A stretch of 64,000 nt of DNA from CAXTSE01 sp964246985 (GCA_964246985.1 CAXTSE010000007.1:111950-175949); one strand, 5' to 3'; positions 49,362 through 58,239 are shown, counted from the stretch's first letter. Notes: generated by a model not told the origin, from the sequence alone. Program-made: numbers and translations.

Positions 49362-50261
49362 GTGAGCGCCGTCCCGGCGGCGGGTACTCGGCGTGCCCGC
49401 GGCGAGGCGCTCGCCGGCTACCTGTTCATGACGCCCAACCTGCTTCTGCTCGGCGTCTTCGTGCTCGTGCCGCTGGGAGCCGCCGTCGTCATCAGCTTCC
49501 AGCGCACCGACGGCTTCGGCGGGGGCACCTTCGTGGGGTTCGACAACTACGCGCGGCTGGCCGGTGATCCGCTGTTCTGGCGGTCCACTCTGAACACGCT
49601 GCTCTTCACGGTGCTCGTCACGCCGCTCTCGATGGCGCTCGGGCTCGGCGCGGCGGTGCTGCTCAACTCGGTGCTGCCGGCCCGCGGGGTGTTCCGGTCG
49701 ATCCTGATCCTGCCGATGGCGATCTCCGGCGTCGCGACTGCGCTCATCGGAGTGCTCGTGTTCGACGAGAACAACGGCGTGCTCGACAACATCCTCCGCA
49801 CGATCGGGCTCCCCGCCGTCAACTGGCAGTCGGGCACGACGGCGGCGTTCGCCTCGGTCGTGCTGGTCACCCTCTGGTGGCGGGTGGGCTTCAACATGCT
49901 GATCTACCTGGCCGGTCTGCAGGGCATCAGCCCCGAGCTGTACGAGGCGGCCCGGCTCGACGGCGCGGGAGGGCTGGCGCGGTTCCGCTTCCTCACGGTG
50001 CCGCTCGTCGGTCCGGCGTCGTTCTTCCTCCTGGTGCTCAACGTCATCTACTCGTTCCAGGTCTTCGACATCGTGTTCGTGATGACGGCGGGCGGACCCC
50101 AGAACGCAACGTCCGTGCTCGTCACGTACGCCTACGACCAGGGCTTCGTGACGCGCGATCAGGGCTACGCCGCGGCGATCGGCATCGTGCTGCTGCTGAT
50201 CACCTTCGTCTTCACCGCGGTCCGGTGGCGCCTGAGTCGCACGAGGGACCTCGTCGAATGA
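49362..50261 (+). CDS. Sugar ABC transporter permease (MalF-like)
   Basis: 299 aa, six membrane helices, BPD_transp_1 family. LFMTPNLLLLGVFVLVPLGAAVV begins the first helix; the EAA loop is YEAARLDGAGGLARFRFLTVPLVGP. GTG 49362 gives VSAVPAAGTRRARGEALAG; an earlier start is unlikely because the binding protein stops at 49351. Overlaps the next start (ATGA). Confidence 0.9.
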   Translation: MSAVPAAGTRRARGEALAGYLFMTPNLLLLGVFVLVPLGAAVVISFQRTDGFGGGTFVGFDNYARLAGDPLFWRSTLNTLLFTVLVTPLSMALGLGAAVLLNSVLPARGVFRSILILPMAISGVATALIGVLVFDENNGVLDNILRTIGLPAVNWQSGTTAAFASVVLVTLWWRVGFNMLIYLAGLQGISPELYEAARLDGAGGLARFRFLTVPLVGPASFFLLVLNVIYSFQVFDIVFVMTAGGPQNATSVLVTYAYDQGFVTRDQGYAAAIGIVLLLITFVFTAVRWRLSRTRDLVE

Positions 50262-51142
50262 GCGCCGTCGCCGTCGCACCCGCCGCCGTCGAACCGCCGC
50301 GCAGGCGCGGCTCCGGGTCGCGTCGTCGCGCGCGGGTGGCGACGATCGCGCGGACCGTCGCCGCGATCCTCATCGCCCTCGTCACGCTGTCGCCGCTCTA
50401 CTGGATGGTCGTCGTGGCGCTGTCGTCGCGCGCCGACCTGCTCGGCGGGGGGCTACGACTATGGCCCGAGCGGCTGACGCTCGAGAACTTCGAGCGGGTG
50501 CTCGCGTCGTTCCCTGTGCTGACCTGGTTCGGCAACTCGGTGGCGATCGCCCTCACGGTGTCGGTGATCACGGTCGGCGTGAACCTGCTCGGCGGGTACG
50601 CCCTGTCGCAGCTGCGATTCCGCGGGTCGACGGCGCTGTTCCTGCTGGCGCTGACGACGCTCATGATCCCCGTGCAGGTCATTATGGTTCCGCTGTTCCA
50701 GCTGGTGACGTCGATGAATCTCTACGGGACGTATTGGGCCGTGATCCTGCCGACCGCGGCATCCGCGTTCGGGCTGTTCCTCGCACGGCAGTTCATGCTC
50801 GGCATCCCGCGCGACCTGATCGAGGCGGCGCGCATCGACGGCGCCGGGCACCTCCGGGTGTTCACGAGCATCGTGCTGCCGTTGTCGCGGCCGCTGATGG
50901 CGGTGCTGTTCTTCATGACGCTGCTCGGGTCATGGAACGACTTCGCGTGGCCGCTCATCGCGCTGAAGCAGAACGAACTCTTCACGCTGCCAATCGGCCT
51001 GCTCTACCTGCAGGGGCAGTTCGGCTCGGACTTCGGCGGCACGATGGCGTTCGCGCTCATCAATGTGACGCCGATGGTGATCCTGTTCCTGATCTTCCAG
51101 CGCTACTTCGTGCAGGGCTTCGCCCGGAGCGGGATCCGCTGA
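50258..51142 (+). CDS. Sugar ABC transporter permease (MalG-like)
   Basis: 294 aa, six helices. The EAA loop is IEAARIDGAGHLRVFTSIVLPLSRP. It forms the channel with the preceding permease. No ATPase gene follows, so the pair probably shares an MsmK-type ATPase encoded elsewhere. Basic N-terminus PPRRRGSGSRRRARV. Confidence 0.9.
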   Translation: MSAVAVAPAAVEPPRRRGSGSRRRARVATIARTVAAILIALVTLSPLYWMVVVALSSRADLLGGGLRLWPERLTLENFERVLASFPVLTWFGNSVAIALTVSVITVGVNLLGGYALSQLRFRGSTALFLLALTTLMIPVQVIMVPLFQLVTSMNLYGTYWAVILPTAASAFGLFLARQFMLGIPRDLIEAARIDGAGHLRVFTSIVLPLSRPLMAVLFFMTLLGSWNDFAWPLIALKQNELFTLPIGLLYLQGQFGSDFGGTMAFALINVTPMVILFLIFQRYFVQGFARSGIR

Positions 51143-51155
51143 TCAGGGCCTCGAC

Positions 51156-51437
51156 TCAGAAGTCGTAGTCGTACCCGTCGGAGCTGCGCGGGTCGAGCGG
51201 CGGCGGGTCGGCCTCGAGCTGCTCGAGCTCCTCCTCGGTCTTCTCGATGACCTCGAAGCGCACCGCCAGGTTGGGCGTGACGAGGAGCGAGATCGTGCCG
51301 TGTCCGACGGTGTGGAAGTCGACGAAGTCGGAGCCGTCGCGGGCGGCCAGGACGATCGCCTGCTTGGTTTCATCGACATCCGACGTCGGGTCGAGCAGGA
51401 ACATCTGCTCGTCGAACCGGACCTTCGTTACATCCAT
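51156..51437 (-). CDS. Small conserved protein, unknown function
   Basis: 93 aa. I chose ATG 51437 (MDVTKVRFDEQMFLLDP) since an upstream GAGGT is present; an in-frame longer start adds 27 residues without family character. Acidic and hydrophilic, with a C-terminal Glu/Leu-rich helix (EKTEEELEQLEADPP) and tail DGYDYDF. No family recognised. Convergent with the permease gene. Confidence 0.65.
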   Translation of the reverse strand: MDVTKVRFDEQMFLLDPTSDVDETKQAIVLAARDGSDFVDFHTVGHGTISLLVTPNLAVRFEVIEKTEEELEQLEADPPPLDPRSSDGYDYDF

Positions 51438-51550
51438 GGGGTACTCGACCTCGCGTAGGTGGTGGCGTGAAAGTGCACCGTACGTCGCATCGTGAGAGGC
51501 GTCAGCCCCATTGCCCACCCCCCGGACACCTGGTACGCGAGGGATGATCG

Positions 51551-51624
51551 TGGAGCGGATGACGGGAATCGAACCCGCGCTATCAGCTTGGGAAGCTGAA
51601 GTTCTGCCATTGAACTACATCCGC
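51551..51624 (-). tRNA. tRNA-Gly (anticodon CCC)
   Basis: Folds as a complete cloverleaf on the minus strand: acceptor GCGGATG/CATCCGC, D-arm, anticodon stem CAGC-TTCCCAA-GCTG with anticodon CCC, T-arm GGGTTCGATTCCC. CCA is encoded (51551-51553 as read on minus) after discriminator T. Confidence 0.93.
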
Positions 51625-51667
51625 GTAGCGGAGTCGTGACTCCGCGATCAAACCTACACTGACCCTT

Positions 51668-52084
51668 GTGGCCCGCCGCCTGCTCCTCATCGTCATCGCC
51701 GTGCTCGGCGTCGTGCCGATCGCGACCGGCCTCTTCGCGGTCATCGGCGGCCCGCCGGCCGAGCCCGGCGGCGAGGTGATCTCGCCGAGCCTCGACAGCG
51801 AGTACCGCTTCGCCCACGTGATCTGGATCGGCGCGGGCGTCGTCCTGTGGTGGTCGCTGCGGCGTCCGGCGGAGAGGGCACTCACCACGCGCGTGGTGCT
51901 CGTCATCGCGGCCGCGGGCGGCATCGGCCGGATCATCTCGGCGGTGCTGTACGGCCTGCCGCATCCGGTCTTCATCGCCGCCGGTGTCGTCGAGCTCGTC
52001 GTGGTGCCGCTCGTGGTGCTCTGGCACGGCCGGGTGTTCCCGCGCCCCCGAGCGTCCTCGGACGCGCAGGGGGTCTCCGCCTGA
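51668..52084 (+). CDS. DUF4345-like membrane protein
   Basis: 138 aa with four hydrophobic segments (LLLIVIAVLGVVPIATGLFAVIGG, FAHVIWIGAGVVLWWSLR, VVLVIAAAGGIGRIISAVLYGLP, VFIAAGVVELVVVPLVVLWHGRV). The SEYRFAHVIWIGAGV segment with the Arg and His near the second helix is typical of DUF4345. GTG start; TACACT lies seven bases upstream (leaderless). Function unknown. Confidence 0.72.
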   Translation: MARRLLLIVIAVLGVVPIATGLFAVIGGPPAEPGGEVISPSLDSEYRFAHVIWIGAGVVLWWSLRRPAERALTTRVVLVIAAAGGIGRIISAVLYGLPHPVFIAAGVVELVVVPLVVLWHGRVFPRPRASSDAQGVSA

Positions 52085-52359
52085 TGCTCGTCTCCCTGCA
52101 GCGGATGCTCGAGTACGTCGCGTTCGCGCTGGCGCCGCACCTCGACGCGCGGCTCGACCTCATCGCCACCTTGGCGGTCGGCGCGCTGCTCGTGCTGGTC
52201 TTCGCCGCCCTTGTCGCGATGCCGCGACGGGCTCGCGTCGGGTTCGCTGTCGTGCCGGTCGCGACGCGACCTCGGCGGATGACGGTGGTGCGGCATCCGC
52301 TGCGTGGCCGTCGGGTGCGGCCCGTCGTGCGTGCGCGCGCTCCGTCGACCGTGAGCTGA
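52084..52359 (+). CDS. Small membrane protein, unknown
   Basis: 91 aa, one clear helix (LIATLAVGALLVLVFAALVAM) then an Arg-rich tail (RPRRMTVVRHPLRGRRVRPVVRARAPS). It starts at the base that ends the previous stop (TGATG), so it is coupled. No family recognised. Confidence 0.6.
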   Translation: MLVSLQRMLEYVAFALAPHLDARLDLIATLAVGALLVLVFAALVAMPRRARVGFAVVPVATRPRRMTVVRHPLRGRRVRPVVRARAPSTVS

Positions 52360-52435
52360 GCCGCCGCGCACCCACACCCTGCGCCCTCGTGCGGCTCGCG
52401 ACCCCTCGCTCGCCCACGACCGCTCGGAGTCCCTC

Positions 52436-52699
52436 GTGCTCATGCACCGTCCCACCGTCCGCCGCCGCATCGCCCGCCGCATCCGCTCTCTCTACGACCG
52501 AGCCGGCTACCTGGCGTTCCAGGCGAGCGGCGCGATGTACATCGCCGCCGCGTCCTTCGTCGGCTGGGAGACGCTCGCCGTGCTGCTCAGCTACGCGACG
52601 ATGGCGCCGATCGCGGTGCCGCTGACCGTCGCCGGGATCGCGGTGCTCGCCGTGGTGCGCCGTCGCATCCGGACGCGCCGCCGCGGGCCGCGCCCCTAG
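52436..52699 (+). CDS. Small basic membrane protein, unknown
   Basis: 87 aa. Arg-rich ends flank two hydrophobic stretches (MYIAAASFVGWETLAVLLSYATMAPIAVPLTVAGIAVLAVV). The start is GTG 52436 with GGAG five bases upstream; ATG 52442 is an alternative. The TAG stop overlaps the -10 of dcd. Confidence 0.6.
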   Translation: MLMHRPTVRRRIARRIRSLYDRAGYLAFQASGAMYIAAASFVGWETLAVLLSYATMAPIAVPLTVAGIAVLAVVRRRIRTRRRGPRP

Positions 52700-52705
52700 T
52701 ACCCT
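52700..52705 (+). promoter_or_regulatory. -10 element of a leaderless dcd transcript
   Basis: TACCCT, six bases, then ATG 52712. Confidence 0.5.
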
Positions 52706-52711
52706 GACGTC

Positions 52712-53317
52712 ATGCTGCTGAGCGACCGCGACATCCGCACCGAACTCGACACCGGACGGATCGCGCTCGAGCCGCTCGACCGCGAGATGATCCAGCCCTC
52801 GAGCATCGACGTGCGGCTCGACAGGTTCTTCCGGCTGTTCGACAACCACAAGTACCCGTTCATCGACCCCGCCGAGGACCAGCCGGAGCTCACCCGGCTG
52901 ATCGAGACGAGGCAGGACGAGCCGTTCATCCTGCACCCCGGCGAGTTCGTGCTCGGGTCGACGTTCGAGCTGGTGACGCTGCCCGACGATGTCGCGGCAC
53001 GTCTCGAGGGCAAGTCGTCCCTCGGCCGGCTCGGGCTGCTGACGCACTCGACCGCCGGATTCGTCGACCCCGGCTTCTCGGGTCACGTGACGCTCGAGCT
53101 GTCGAACGTGGCGACCCTGCCGATCAAGCTGTGGCCGGGGATGAAGATCGGGCAGCTGTGCTTCATCCGCACCTCGTCGCCCGTCGACAACCCGTACGGG
53201 TCGGGGCCGTACGGCAACCGCTACCAGGGGCAGCGCGGGCCGACCGCGTCGCGGAGCTTCCAGAAGTTCCACCGCACCGACGTCACGACGACCGACGCGG
53301 GGTCGCCGGGGCACTAA
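52712..53317 (+). CDS. dcd: dCTP deaminase
   Basis: 201 aa trimeric dUTPase-fold enzyme. It begins MLLSDRDIRTELDTGRI and contains QPSSIDVRLDRFFRLF, LEGKSSLGRLGLLTHSTAGFVDPGF (catalytic core with the Glu/Arg pair) and SGPYGNRYQGQRGPTASR at the C-terminus. It makes dUTP from dCTP; an actinobacterial bifunctional form that yields dUMP directly is possible. Leaderless start signal present. Confidence 0.95.
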   Translation: MLLSDRDIRTELDTGRIALEPLDREMIQPSSIDVRLDRFFRLFDNHKYPFIDPAEDQPELTRLIETRQDEPFILHPGEFVLGSTFELVTLPDDVAARLEGKSSLGRLGLLTHSTAGFVDPGFSGHVTLELSNVATLPIKLWPGMKIGQLCFIRTSSPVDNPYGSGPYGNRYQGQRGPTASRSFQKFHRTDVTTTDAGSPGH

Positions 53318-53332
53318 TGCGCCTCGACCTGC

Positions 53333-53881
53333 TCAGGCGCCGAAGGCGTCCCACTCGGCGAGCTGTAACACGAGCCACGGGCTGAACGCGAACGGGGTCG
53401 CCTCGACCGAGGCGCGGAGGGCCGCGGGGGAGACCCACGCCCAGTCGTCGGTCTCGTCGGCTGCGGGTGTCGGGTCGGCGTCGACGACCGCCTGAAACAC
53501 GGGGCAGATCTCGTTCTCGACGATGCCTGCGGCGTCGGTGGCGCGGTAGCGGAAGTCGGGGAGCACCAGCTCGAGGCTCGCGAGCTCGAGGCCCAGCTCG
53601 CGCTCGGCGCGCCGTCGCACCGCGTCGGCGACCGTCTCATCCGGACCCGGGTGTCCGCAGAACGAGTTGGTCCAGACGCCGGGGAAGGTGCGCTTCGACA
53701 CCGCCCGGCGCGTGACGAGCACGCGGCCGTCGCGCGAGAACACGTGGCACGAGAAGGCGAGGTGCAGCGGGGTGTCGCCGTCGTGGATCACCGACTTGTC
53801 GGCGGTGCCGATCGGCGCGCCAGTGTCGTCGACGAGCACGACGAGCTCGGCGGGGACCGACGGCGCAAGGGGGGAGGTCAT
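53333..53881 (-). CDS. idi: Isopentenyl-diphosphate delta-isomerase (type I)
   Basis: 182 aa Nudix-fold isomerase that interconverts IPP and DMAPP. TKR-type signature TRRAVSKRTFPGVWTNSFCGHPGPDET holds the catalytic Cys (SFCGHP) and metal ligands; the Glu-containing Nudix part and DDWAWVSPAALR follow. ATG 53881 is preferred for its family-like N-terminus; ATG 53902 is possible. It is divergent from crtE, so the cluster begins with the supply of DMAPP for carotenoids. Confidence 0.93.
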   Translation of the reverse strand: MTSPLAPSVPAELVVLVDDTGAPIGTADKSVIHDGDTPLHLAFSCHVFSRDGRVLVTRRAVSKRTFPGVWTNSFCGHPGPDETVADAVRRRAERELGLELASLELVLPDFRYRATDAAGIVENEICPVFQAVVDADPTPAADETDDWAWVSPAALRASVEATPFAFSPWLVLQLAEWDAFGA

Positions 53882-53890
53882 GACGGCGGG

Positions 53891-53896
53891 TAGTCT
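53891..53896 (+). promoter_or_regulatory. -10 element of the carotenoid operon
   Basis: TAGTCT, six bases, then GTG 53903. It predicts a leaderless crt mRNA and lies over the idi start region on the other strand. Confidence 0.55.
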
Positions 53897-53902
53897 TCTC
53901 AT

Positions 53903-54973
53903 GTGGATGGTGCGGGCCTGACGACCGTCGCGCGGGAGCGGCAGACGCAGGTCGACGCCGTGCTGGGGCGCTTCTTCAGCCTAGCCAAGAAGCGCGCCGA
54001 GGCCCTGGGGCCCGAGTACACCGAGCTCTGGTGCCAGCTCGAGGCCGGCACGATCGGCGGCAAGCGGTTCCGTCCGCGGATGGTGTTCGCGGCCTACGAG
54101 GCCCTCGGCGGCACCGACCGGGAGGCCGCGGCCTGCATCGGCGCCGCCTTCGAGCTCCTGCACACGGCACTGATCGTGCACGACGACGTGATCGACGGGG
54201 ACTTCGTGCGACGGGGCGGCCCCAACATCTCGGGCACCTTCCGCGACAGCGCGAAGGCCGCGGGCGCCGACGACGCTGCGGCCGAGCACCGCGGCATCAG
54301 CGCAGCCGTCATCGCGGGCGATCTGGCCCTCTTCAACGCGTACCGGCTGATCGACCGCAGCGGCGTCGGCGACGAGATGCGCGGCCGCCTGCTCGAGGTG
54401 ATGGACGACGCCCTCTTCCACAGCGCCGCCGGCGAGCTGATCGACGTCGACTTCTCGTGGGTGCCCGACGTGCCGAGGGTCGACGACATCCTCACGATGG
54501 AGCGCCTGAAGACCGCGGTGTACTCGTTCGAGTGCCCGTTGCAGGCCGGGGCGATCCTCGCGGGCGCGTCGGATGAGACGGTCGCGACGCTCGGCGACTT
54601 CGGCCGCGAGATCGGCATCGCCTACCAGCTGGTCGACGACCTGCTCGGGGTCTTCGGCACCGAGGCCGAGACCGGCAAGACCACGATCGGCGATCTGCGC
54701 GAGGGCAAGCGCACGGTGCTCGTCGCCTACGCCGCGTCGGCCGAGGGCTGGGATGCGGTCCGCGGCCTGCTCGGCAAGAGCGACCTCTCGGATGCCGAGG
54801 CCGACACGCTGCGCCGTCACCTCGTCGACTGCGGGGCGCGCTCCTTCACCGAGGGACTCGCGCGCTACTACGCCAACCGCGCGCTGGCCCGCCTGGTCGA
54901 GCCGCACATCCCGGCCGCCCTGCGCGCCGAGCTGCACCCGGTCGCCGACGACGTGCTGAGGCGCGCACGATGA
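53903..54973 (+). CDS. crtE: Polyprenyl diphosphate synthase (geranylgeranyl diphosphate synthase)
   Basis: 356 aa. First aspartate-rich motif LIVHDDVIDGDFVRRG (about 90-105) and second DDLLGVFGTEAETGKTTIGD. GGKRFRPRMVFAAYEALGG is the N-terminal substrate part. Makes C20-PP for carotenoid synthesis by successive IPP addition; product length is inferred from the cluster. Start GTG 53903 is set by the TAGTCT -10. Overlaps crtB start (ATGA). Confidence 0.93.
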   Translation: MDGAGLTTVARERQTQVDAVLGRFFSLAKKRAEALGPEYTELWCQLEAGTIGGKRFRPRMVFAAYEALGGTDREAAACIGAAFELLHTALIVHDDVIDGDFVRRGGPNISGTFRDSAKAAGADDAAAEHRGISAAVIAGDLALFNAYRLIDRSGVGDEMRGRLLEVMDDALFHSAAGELIDVDFSWVPDVPRVDDILTMERLKTAVYSFECPLQAGAILAGASDETVATLGDFGREIGIAYQLVDDLLGVFGTEAETGKTTIGDLREGKRTVLVAYAASAEGWDAVRGLLGKSDLSDAEADTLRRHLVDCGARSFTEGLARYYANRALARLVEPHIPAALRAELHPVADDVLRRAR

Positions 54974-55911
54974 GCGGCGTGCGCGCCGGGAAGAGCGGCA
55001 CTCGTCGCGCCAAGCCGGAGGCGGTGGCCCGGCTCGACCTCTACACCGAGGTGGCCGAGCAGACGGCCAGTCTCGTGATCCGGCGGTACTCGACCTCGTT
55101 CGGCATGGCGTCGCGCCTGCTCGGGCCGGCCGTGCGTCAGGCGGTCGAGAACGTGTACGCGCTGGTGCGGGTCGCCGACGAGATCGTCGACGGGGGAGCC
55201 GAGGAGGCCGGGGTCGATCGCATCGTCGCCGCGCGGGTTCTCAACGAGCTCGAGCGCGAGACCGAGCGGGCGATGGAGGAGGGCTACAGCGCCAACCTCG
55301 TCGTGCACGCCTTCGCCCGCACGGCCCGTGCCGCCGCCATCGGCACCGAGCTCACCGAGCCCTTCTTCGCCAGCATGCGCATGGACCTCAGCGCCACCGA
55401 GCACGACGCCGAGAGCTTCGCCGCGTACGTCTACGGGTCGGCCGAGGTGGTCGGGCTGATGTGCCTGCGCATCTTCGTGACGGACGCCGACGGGCGGGTG
55501 TACTCCGACGAGGAGCTCGCCACCCTCGAGGCGGGCGCACGGGCGCTGGGGTCGGCGTTCCAGAAGGTCAACTTCCTGCGGGATCTCGCGGCCGACGTCG
55601 AGACGCTCGGGCGCAGCTACTTCCCCGACATCGACGTACGCTCCCTCACCGACGCGCAGAAGCTCGCGTTGTGCGACGACATCGACGCGGAGCTCGCGCT
55701 CGCCGAGCGCACGCTCCCGCTGCTCCCGCGGAGCTCGAGGCGGGCCGTCGCCCTGGCGCACGGTCTCTTCGCGGAGCTGTCGCGTCGCATCCGGAAGACC
55801 CCGGCGACCACCCTCGTGCGCACCCGCGTGCGCGTGCCCGACCCGGTCAAGCTGCGCATCGCACTCGCGTCGGCGACCGGCGCCACCATCACCCAGCGGA
55901 GGACAGCATGA
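54970..55911 (+). CDS. crtB: Phytoene synthase
   Basis: 313 aa squalene/phytoene synthase. Key sites are VYALVRVADEIVDG (first Asp motif), YCYGSAEVVGLM-type YVYGSAEVVG, and GSAFQKVNFLRDLAADVETLGRSYFP (second motif). Condenses two GGPP to phytoene. Coupled to crtE and crtI by ATGA overlaps. Confidence 0.94.
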   Translation: MSGVRAGKSGTRRAKPEAVARLDLYTEVAEQTASLVIRRYSTSFGMASRLLGPAVRQAVENVYALVRVADEIVDGGAEEAGVDRIVAARVLNELERETERAMEEGYSANLVVHAFARTARAAAIGTELTEPFFASMRMDLSATEHDAESFAAYVYGSAEVVGLMCLRIFVTDADGRVYSDEELATLEAGARALGSAFQKVNFLRDLAADVETLGRSYFPDIDVRSLTDAQKLALCDDIDAELALAERTLPLLPRSSRRAVALAHGLFAELSRRIRKTPATTLVRTRVRVPDPVKLRIALASATGATITQRRTA

Positions 55912-57500
55912 CCCGCACCGTCATCATCGGAGGCGGCATCTCAGGGCTGGCCACCGCCGCCCTGCTCGCTCGCGAGGGTCACCAGGTCGTGCTGCTCGAG
56001 AAGCTCGACGCAGTCGGCGGCCGAGCTGGGTCGTGGGAGCACAAGGGGTTCCGCTTCGACACCGGGCCCTCGTGGTACCTCATGCCCGAGGTGTTCGACC
56101 ACTTCTACCGGATGCTCGGATCGACGGCCGAGGAGCAGCTCGAGCTGCTGAAGCTCGACCCCAGCTACCGCGTCTACGGCGAGGGGCACAGCGACCCGAT
56201 CGACGTGTCGGCGGACGTCGACGAGAACCTCGAGCTGTTCGAGCGCATCGAGCCCGGTTCGGGCGTGCGCCTGCGCCGCTACCTCGACCGGTCGGCCGAG
56301 GTGTACGACCTGGCGAAGCGCCAGTTCCTTTACTCGACGTTCAAGAAGCTCGGCCCCGTGTTCACCCGCGAGGTGCTGTCGCAGGGCGCGCGGCTCGGCC
56401 GGCTGCTGCTCGGATCGCTCGACGGTCTGGTGCGCCGTACGGTGCGCGACACCCGGCTGCGGCAGATCCTCGGGTATCCGGCCGTCTTCCTCGGCTCGTC
56501 GCCGAAGCTCACGCCGAGCATGTACTCGCTCATGAGCCACCTCGACCTCGTCGACGGCGTGCTCTACCCGATGGGCGGATTCACCCGCGTCATCGAGACG
56601 ATCGCCGACCTCGCGCGCGCGCAGGGCGCCGACATCCGCACGAGCTCCGCGGCGACCCGCATCATCGTGACCAAGGGCGTCGCGACGGGCGTCGAGTACA
56701 CCGACGCCGCGGGCGTCACCCACGTCGAGGAGGCCGACATCGTCGTCTCGTCGGCCGACCTGCACTTCACCGAGACCACGCTGATCGCGGAGCCGGCGCA
56801 CCGCACCTACCCGGCCGAGTACTGGGAGAAGCGCACCGCCGGACCGAGCGCACTGCTCGTCTATCTCGGCGTCACGGGCGAGCTGCCCCAGCTCGAGCAC
56901 CACACGCTGTTCTTCGCGAAGGACTGGGAGGCGGGGTTCCGCTCCATCTTCGGGGACCACACCGGCATCCCCGAGGTGCCGTCGATCTACGTCTGCAAGC
57001 CGAGCGGCGTCGATCCCGACGTCGCACCCGAGGGCAGCGAGAACATCTTCGTGCTGGTGCCGCTGCCGGCCGATCCCGGCCTCGGCCGCGGCGGCATCGA
57101 CCGCGCGGGCGACCCCGTGCTCGAGGCGCTCGCCGATCGCGTCATCGAGCAGATCGCCGGCTGGGCGGGCATCCCGGATCTGGCGGACCGCATCACGGTG
57201 CGCCGCACCCTCGGCCCCGGGGACTTCGCCGCCGACCTGAACGCCTGGAAGGGCACGGCGCTCGGGCCCGCGCACACGCTGCGGCAGAGCGCGTTCTTCC
57301 GGGCGGGCAACGTGAGCACCGAGGTGAAGAACCTGTTCTACGCGGGATCGTCCACGATCCCCGGCATCGGCCTGCCGATGTGCCTGATCAGCGCCGAGCT
57401 GGTGCTGAAGCGCGTGCGCGGCGACACGACGGCGGGGCCGTCGGCCGAGTCGCTGCGAGCGGGGTCGGGCGCGGGCACTCCTGCGCGGACACCCCGGTGA
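55908..57500 (+). CDS. crtI: Phytoene desaturase
   Basis: 530 aa flavoprotein. Rossmann TVIIGGGISGLATAALLAREGHQVVLLEK at the N-terminus, GPSWYLMPEVFDHFY, and the C-terminal FAD/CrtI signature NLFYAGSSTIPGIGLPMCLISAEL. It introduces the double bonds to give lycopene. ATG 55908 follows GGAGGAC. Confidence 0.95.
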   Translation: MTRTVIIGGGISGLATAALLAREGHQVVLLEKLDAVGGRAGSWEHKGFRFDTGPSWYLMPEVFDHFYRMLGSTAEEQLELLKLDPSYRVYGEGHSDPIDVSADVDENLELFERIEPGSGVRLRRYLDRSAEVYDLAKRQFLYSTFKKLGPVFTREVLSQGARLGRLLLGSLDGLVRRTVRDTRLRQILGYPAVFLGSSPKLTPSMYSLMSHLDLVDGVLYPMGGFTRVIETIADLARAQGADIRTSSAATRIIVTKGVATGVEYTDAAGVTHVEEADIVVSSADLHFTETTLIAEPAHRTYPAEYWEKRTAGPSALLVYLGVTGELPQLEHHTLFFAKDWEAGFRSIFGDHTGIPEVPSIYVCKPSGVDPDVAPEGSENIFVLVPLPADPGLGRGGIDRAGDPVLEALADRVIEQIAGWAGIPDLADRITVRRTLGPGDFAADLNAWKGTALGPAHTLRQSAFFRAGNVSTEVKNLFYAGSSTIPGIGLPMCLISAELVLKRVRGDTTAGPSAESLRAGSGAGTPARTPR

Positions 57501-57853
57501 GCTTCCTCTACCTCGCGGCACTGCTCGTGTCGCTCGGCGGCATGATCACGCTCGACCGGCGCTTCCGGCTGTTCTTCTGGGTCGACTGGCGCCGCGCGGC
57601 GATCGTCATGGTGGTCGGGATCGCGTTCTTCCTCGCGTGGGACGTGGCCGGCATCGATCTGCAGATCTTCTTCCGCGGCAACCCCGGTCTGCTGACCGGG
57701 GTGCTGATCGGCTACGAGCTGCCGCTGGAGGAGGTCTTCTTCCTGGCGCTCCTCTGCTACCTGACGATGAACCTCTACGGCGGGGCGGACCGGTGGTCTT
57801 GCAGCCGCCGCAGGCGGCGTGTCGAGACCCCTGCCGAGGCGGCGTCCTCGTGA
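57497..57853 (+). CDS. crtYe: C50 carotenoid epsilon-cyclase subunit CrtYe
   Basis: 118 aa, small membrane subunit of the heterodimeric lycopene/flavuxanthin-type cyclase. Three helices (LYLAALLVSLGGMITLD, RRAAIVMVVGIAFFLAWDVAGI, LTGVLIGYELPLEEVFFLALLCYLTM); the motif ELPLEEVFF is conserved in this family. The last 20 residues (CSRRRRRVETPAEAASS) are read from a hairpin-forming GC-rich sequence and look acquired. Start GTG overlaps the crtI stop. Confidence 0.88.
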   Translation: MSFLYLAALLVSLGGMITLDRRFRLFFWVDWRRAAIVMVVGIAFFLAWDVAGIDLQIFFRGNPGLLTGVLIGYELPLEEVFFLALLCYLTMNLYGGADRWSCSRRRRRVETPAEAASS

Positions 57854-58239
57854 CCTACTGGTCCCTCAACGCGATCTTCCTCGCCGCCGTCGTCGTCGTC
57901 GCGCTGGTCGCGATCCTCACACGGCGCGCTCCGCGCTGGCGCGCCGTGGGCCTCGCGGCGATCGTCGTCCTGATCATGACAGCCGTGTTCGACAACGTGC
58001 TCGTGGGTCTCGGCATCGTCGGCTACACCCCCGACCGCATCAGCGGCGTGCTCATCGGGGTCGCCCCCCTCGAGGACTTCAGCTACGCGGTCGCCGCCCT
58101 CGTGCTGCTGCCGAGCGTCTGGACTCTGCTCGGCGCGAAGCGGCCCGAGGAGCGCGAGGTGTCGACACAGCTCCCTGAGGAGCGCGCGGCGAAGCCGTAC
58201 GCACGCACGCGAAGCGGGCTTCGAAGGGCCGCCGAATGA
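57850..58239 (+). CDS. crtYf: C50 carotenoid epsilon-cyclase subunit CrtYf
   Basis: 129 aa, partner of CrtYe. Three hydrophobic helices: FLAAVVVVALVAILTR, VGLAAIVVLIMTAVFDNVLVGLG and IGVAPLEDFSYAVAALVLLPSVWTLL; the PLEDFSY motif corresponds to PLEE of CrtYe. The C-terminal 30 residues (ERAAKPYARTRSGLRRAAE) include a hairpin CGAAGC-GG-GCTTCG in the DNA. Starts GTG 57850 overlapping the crtYe stop, ends overlapping the next start. Confidence 0.88.
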   Translation: MTYWSLNAIFLAAVVVVALVAILTRRAPRWRAVGLAAIVVLIMTAVFDNVLVGLGIVGYTPDRISGVLIGVAPLEDFSYAVAALVLLPSVWTLLGAKRPEEREVSTQLPEERAAKPYARTRSGLRRAAE

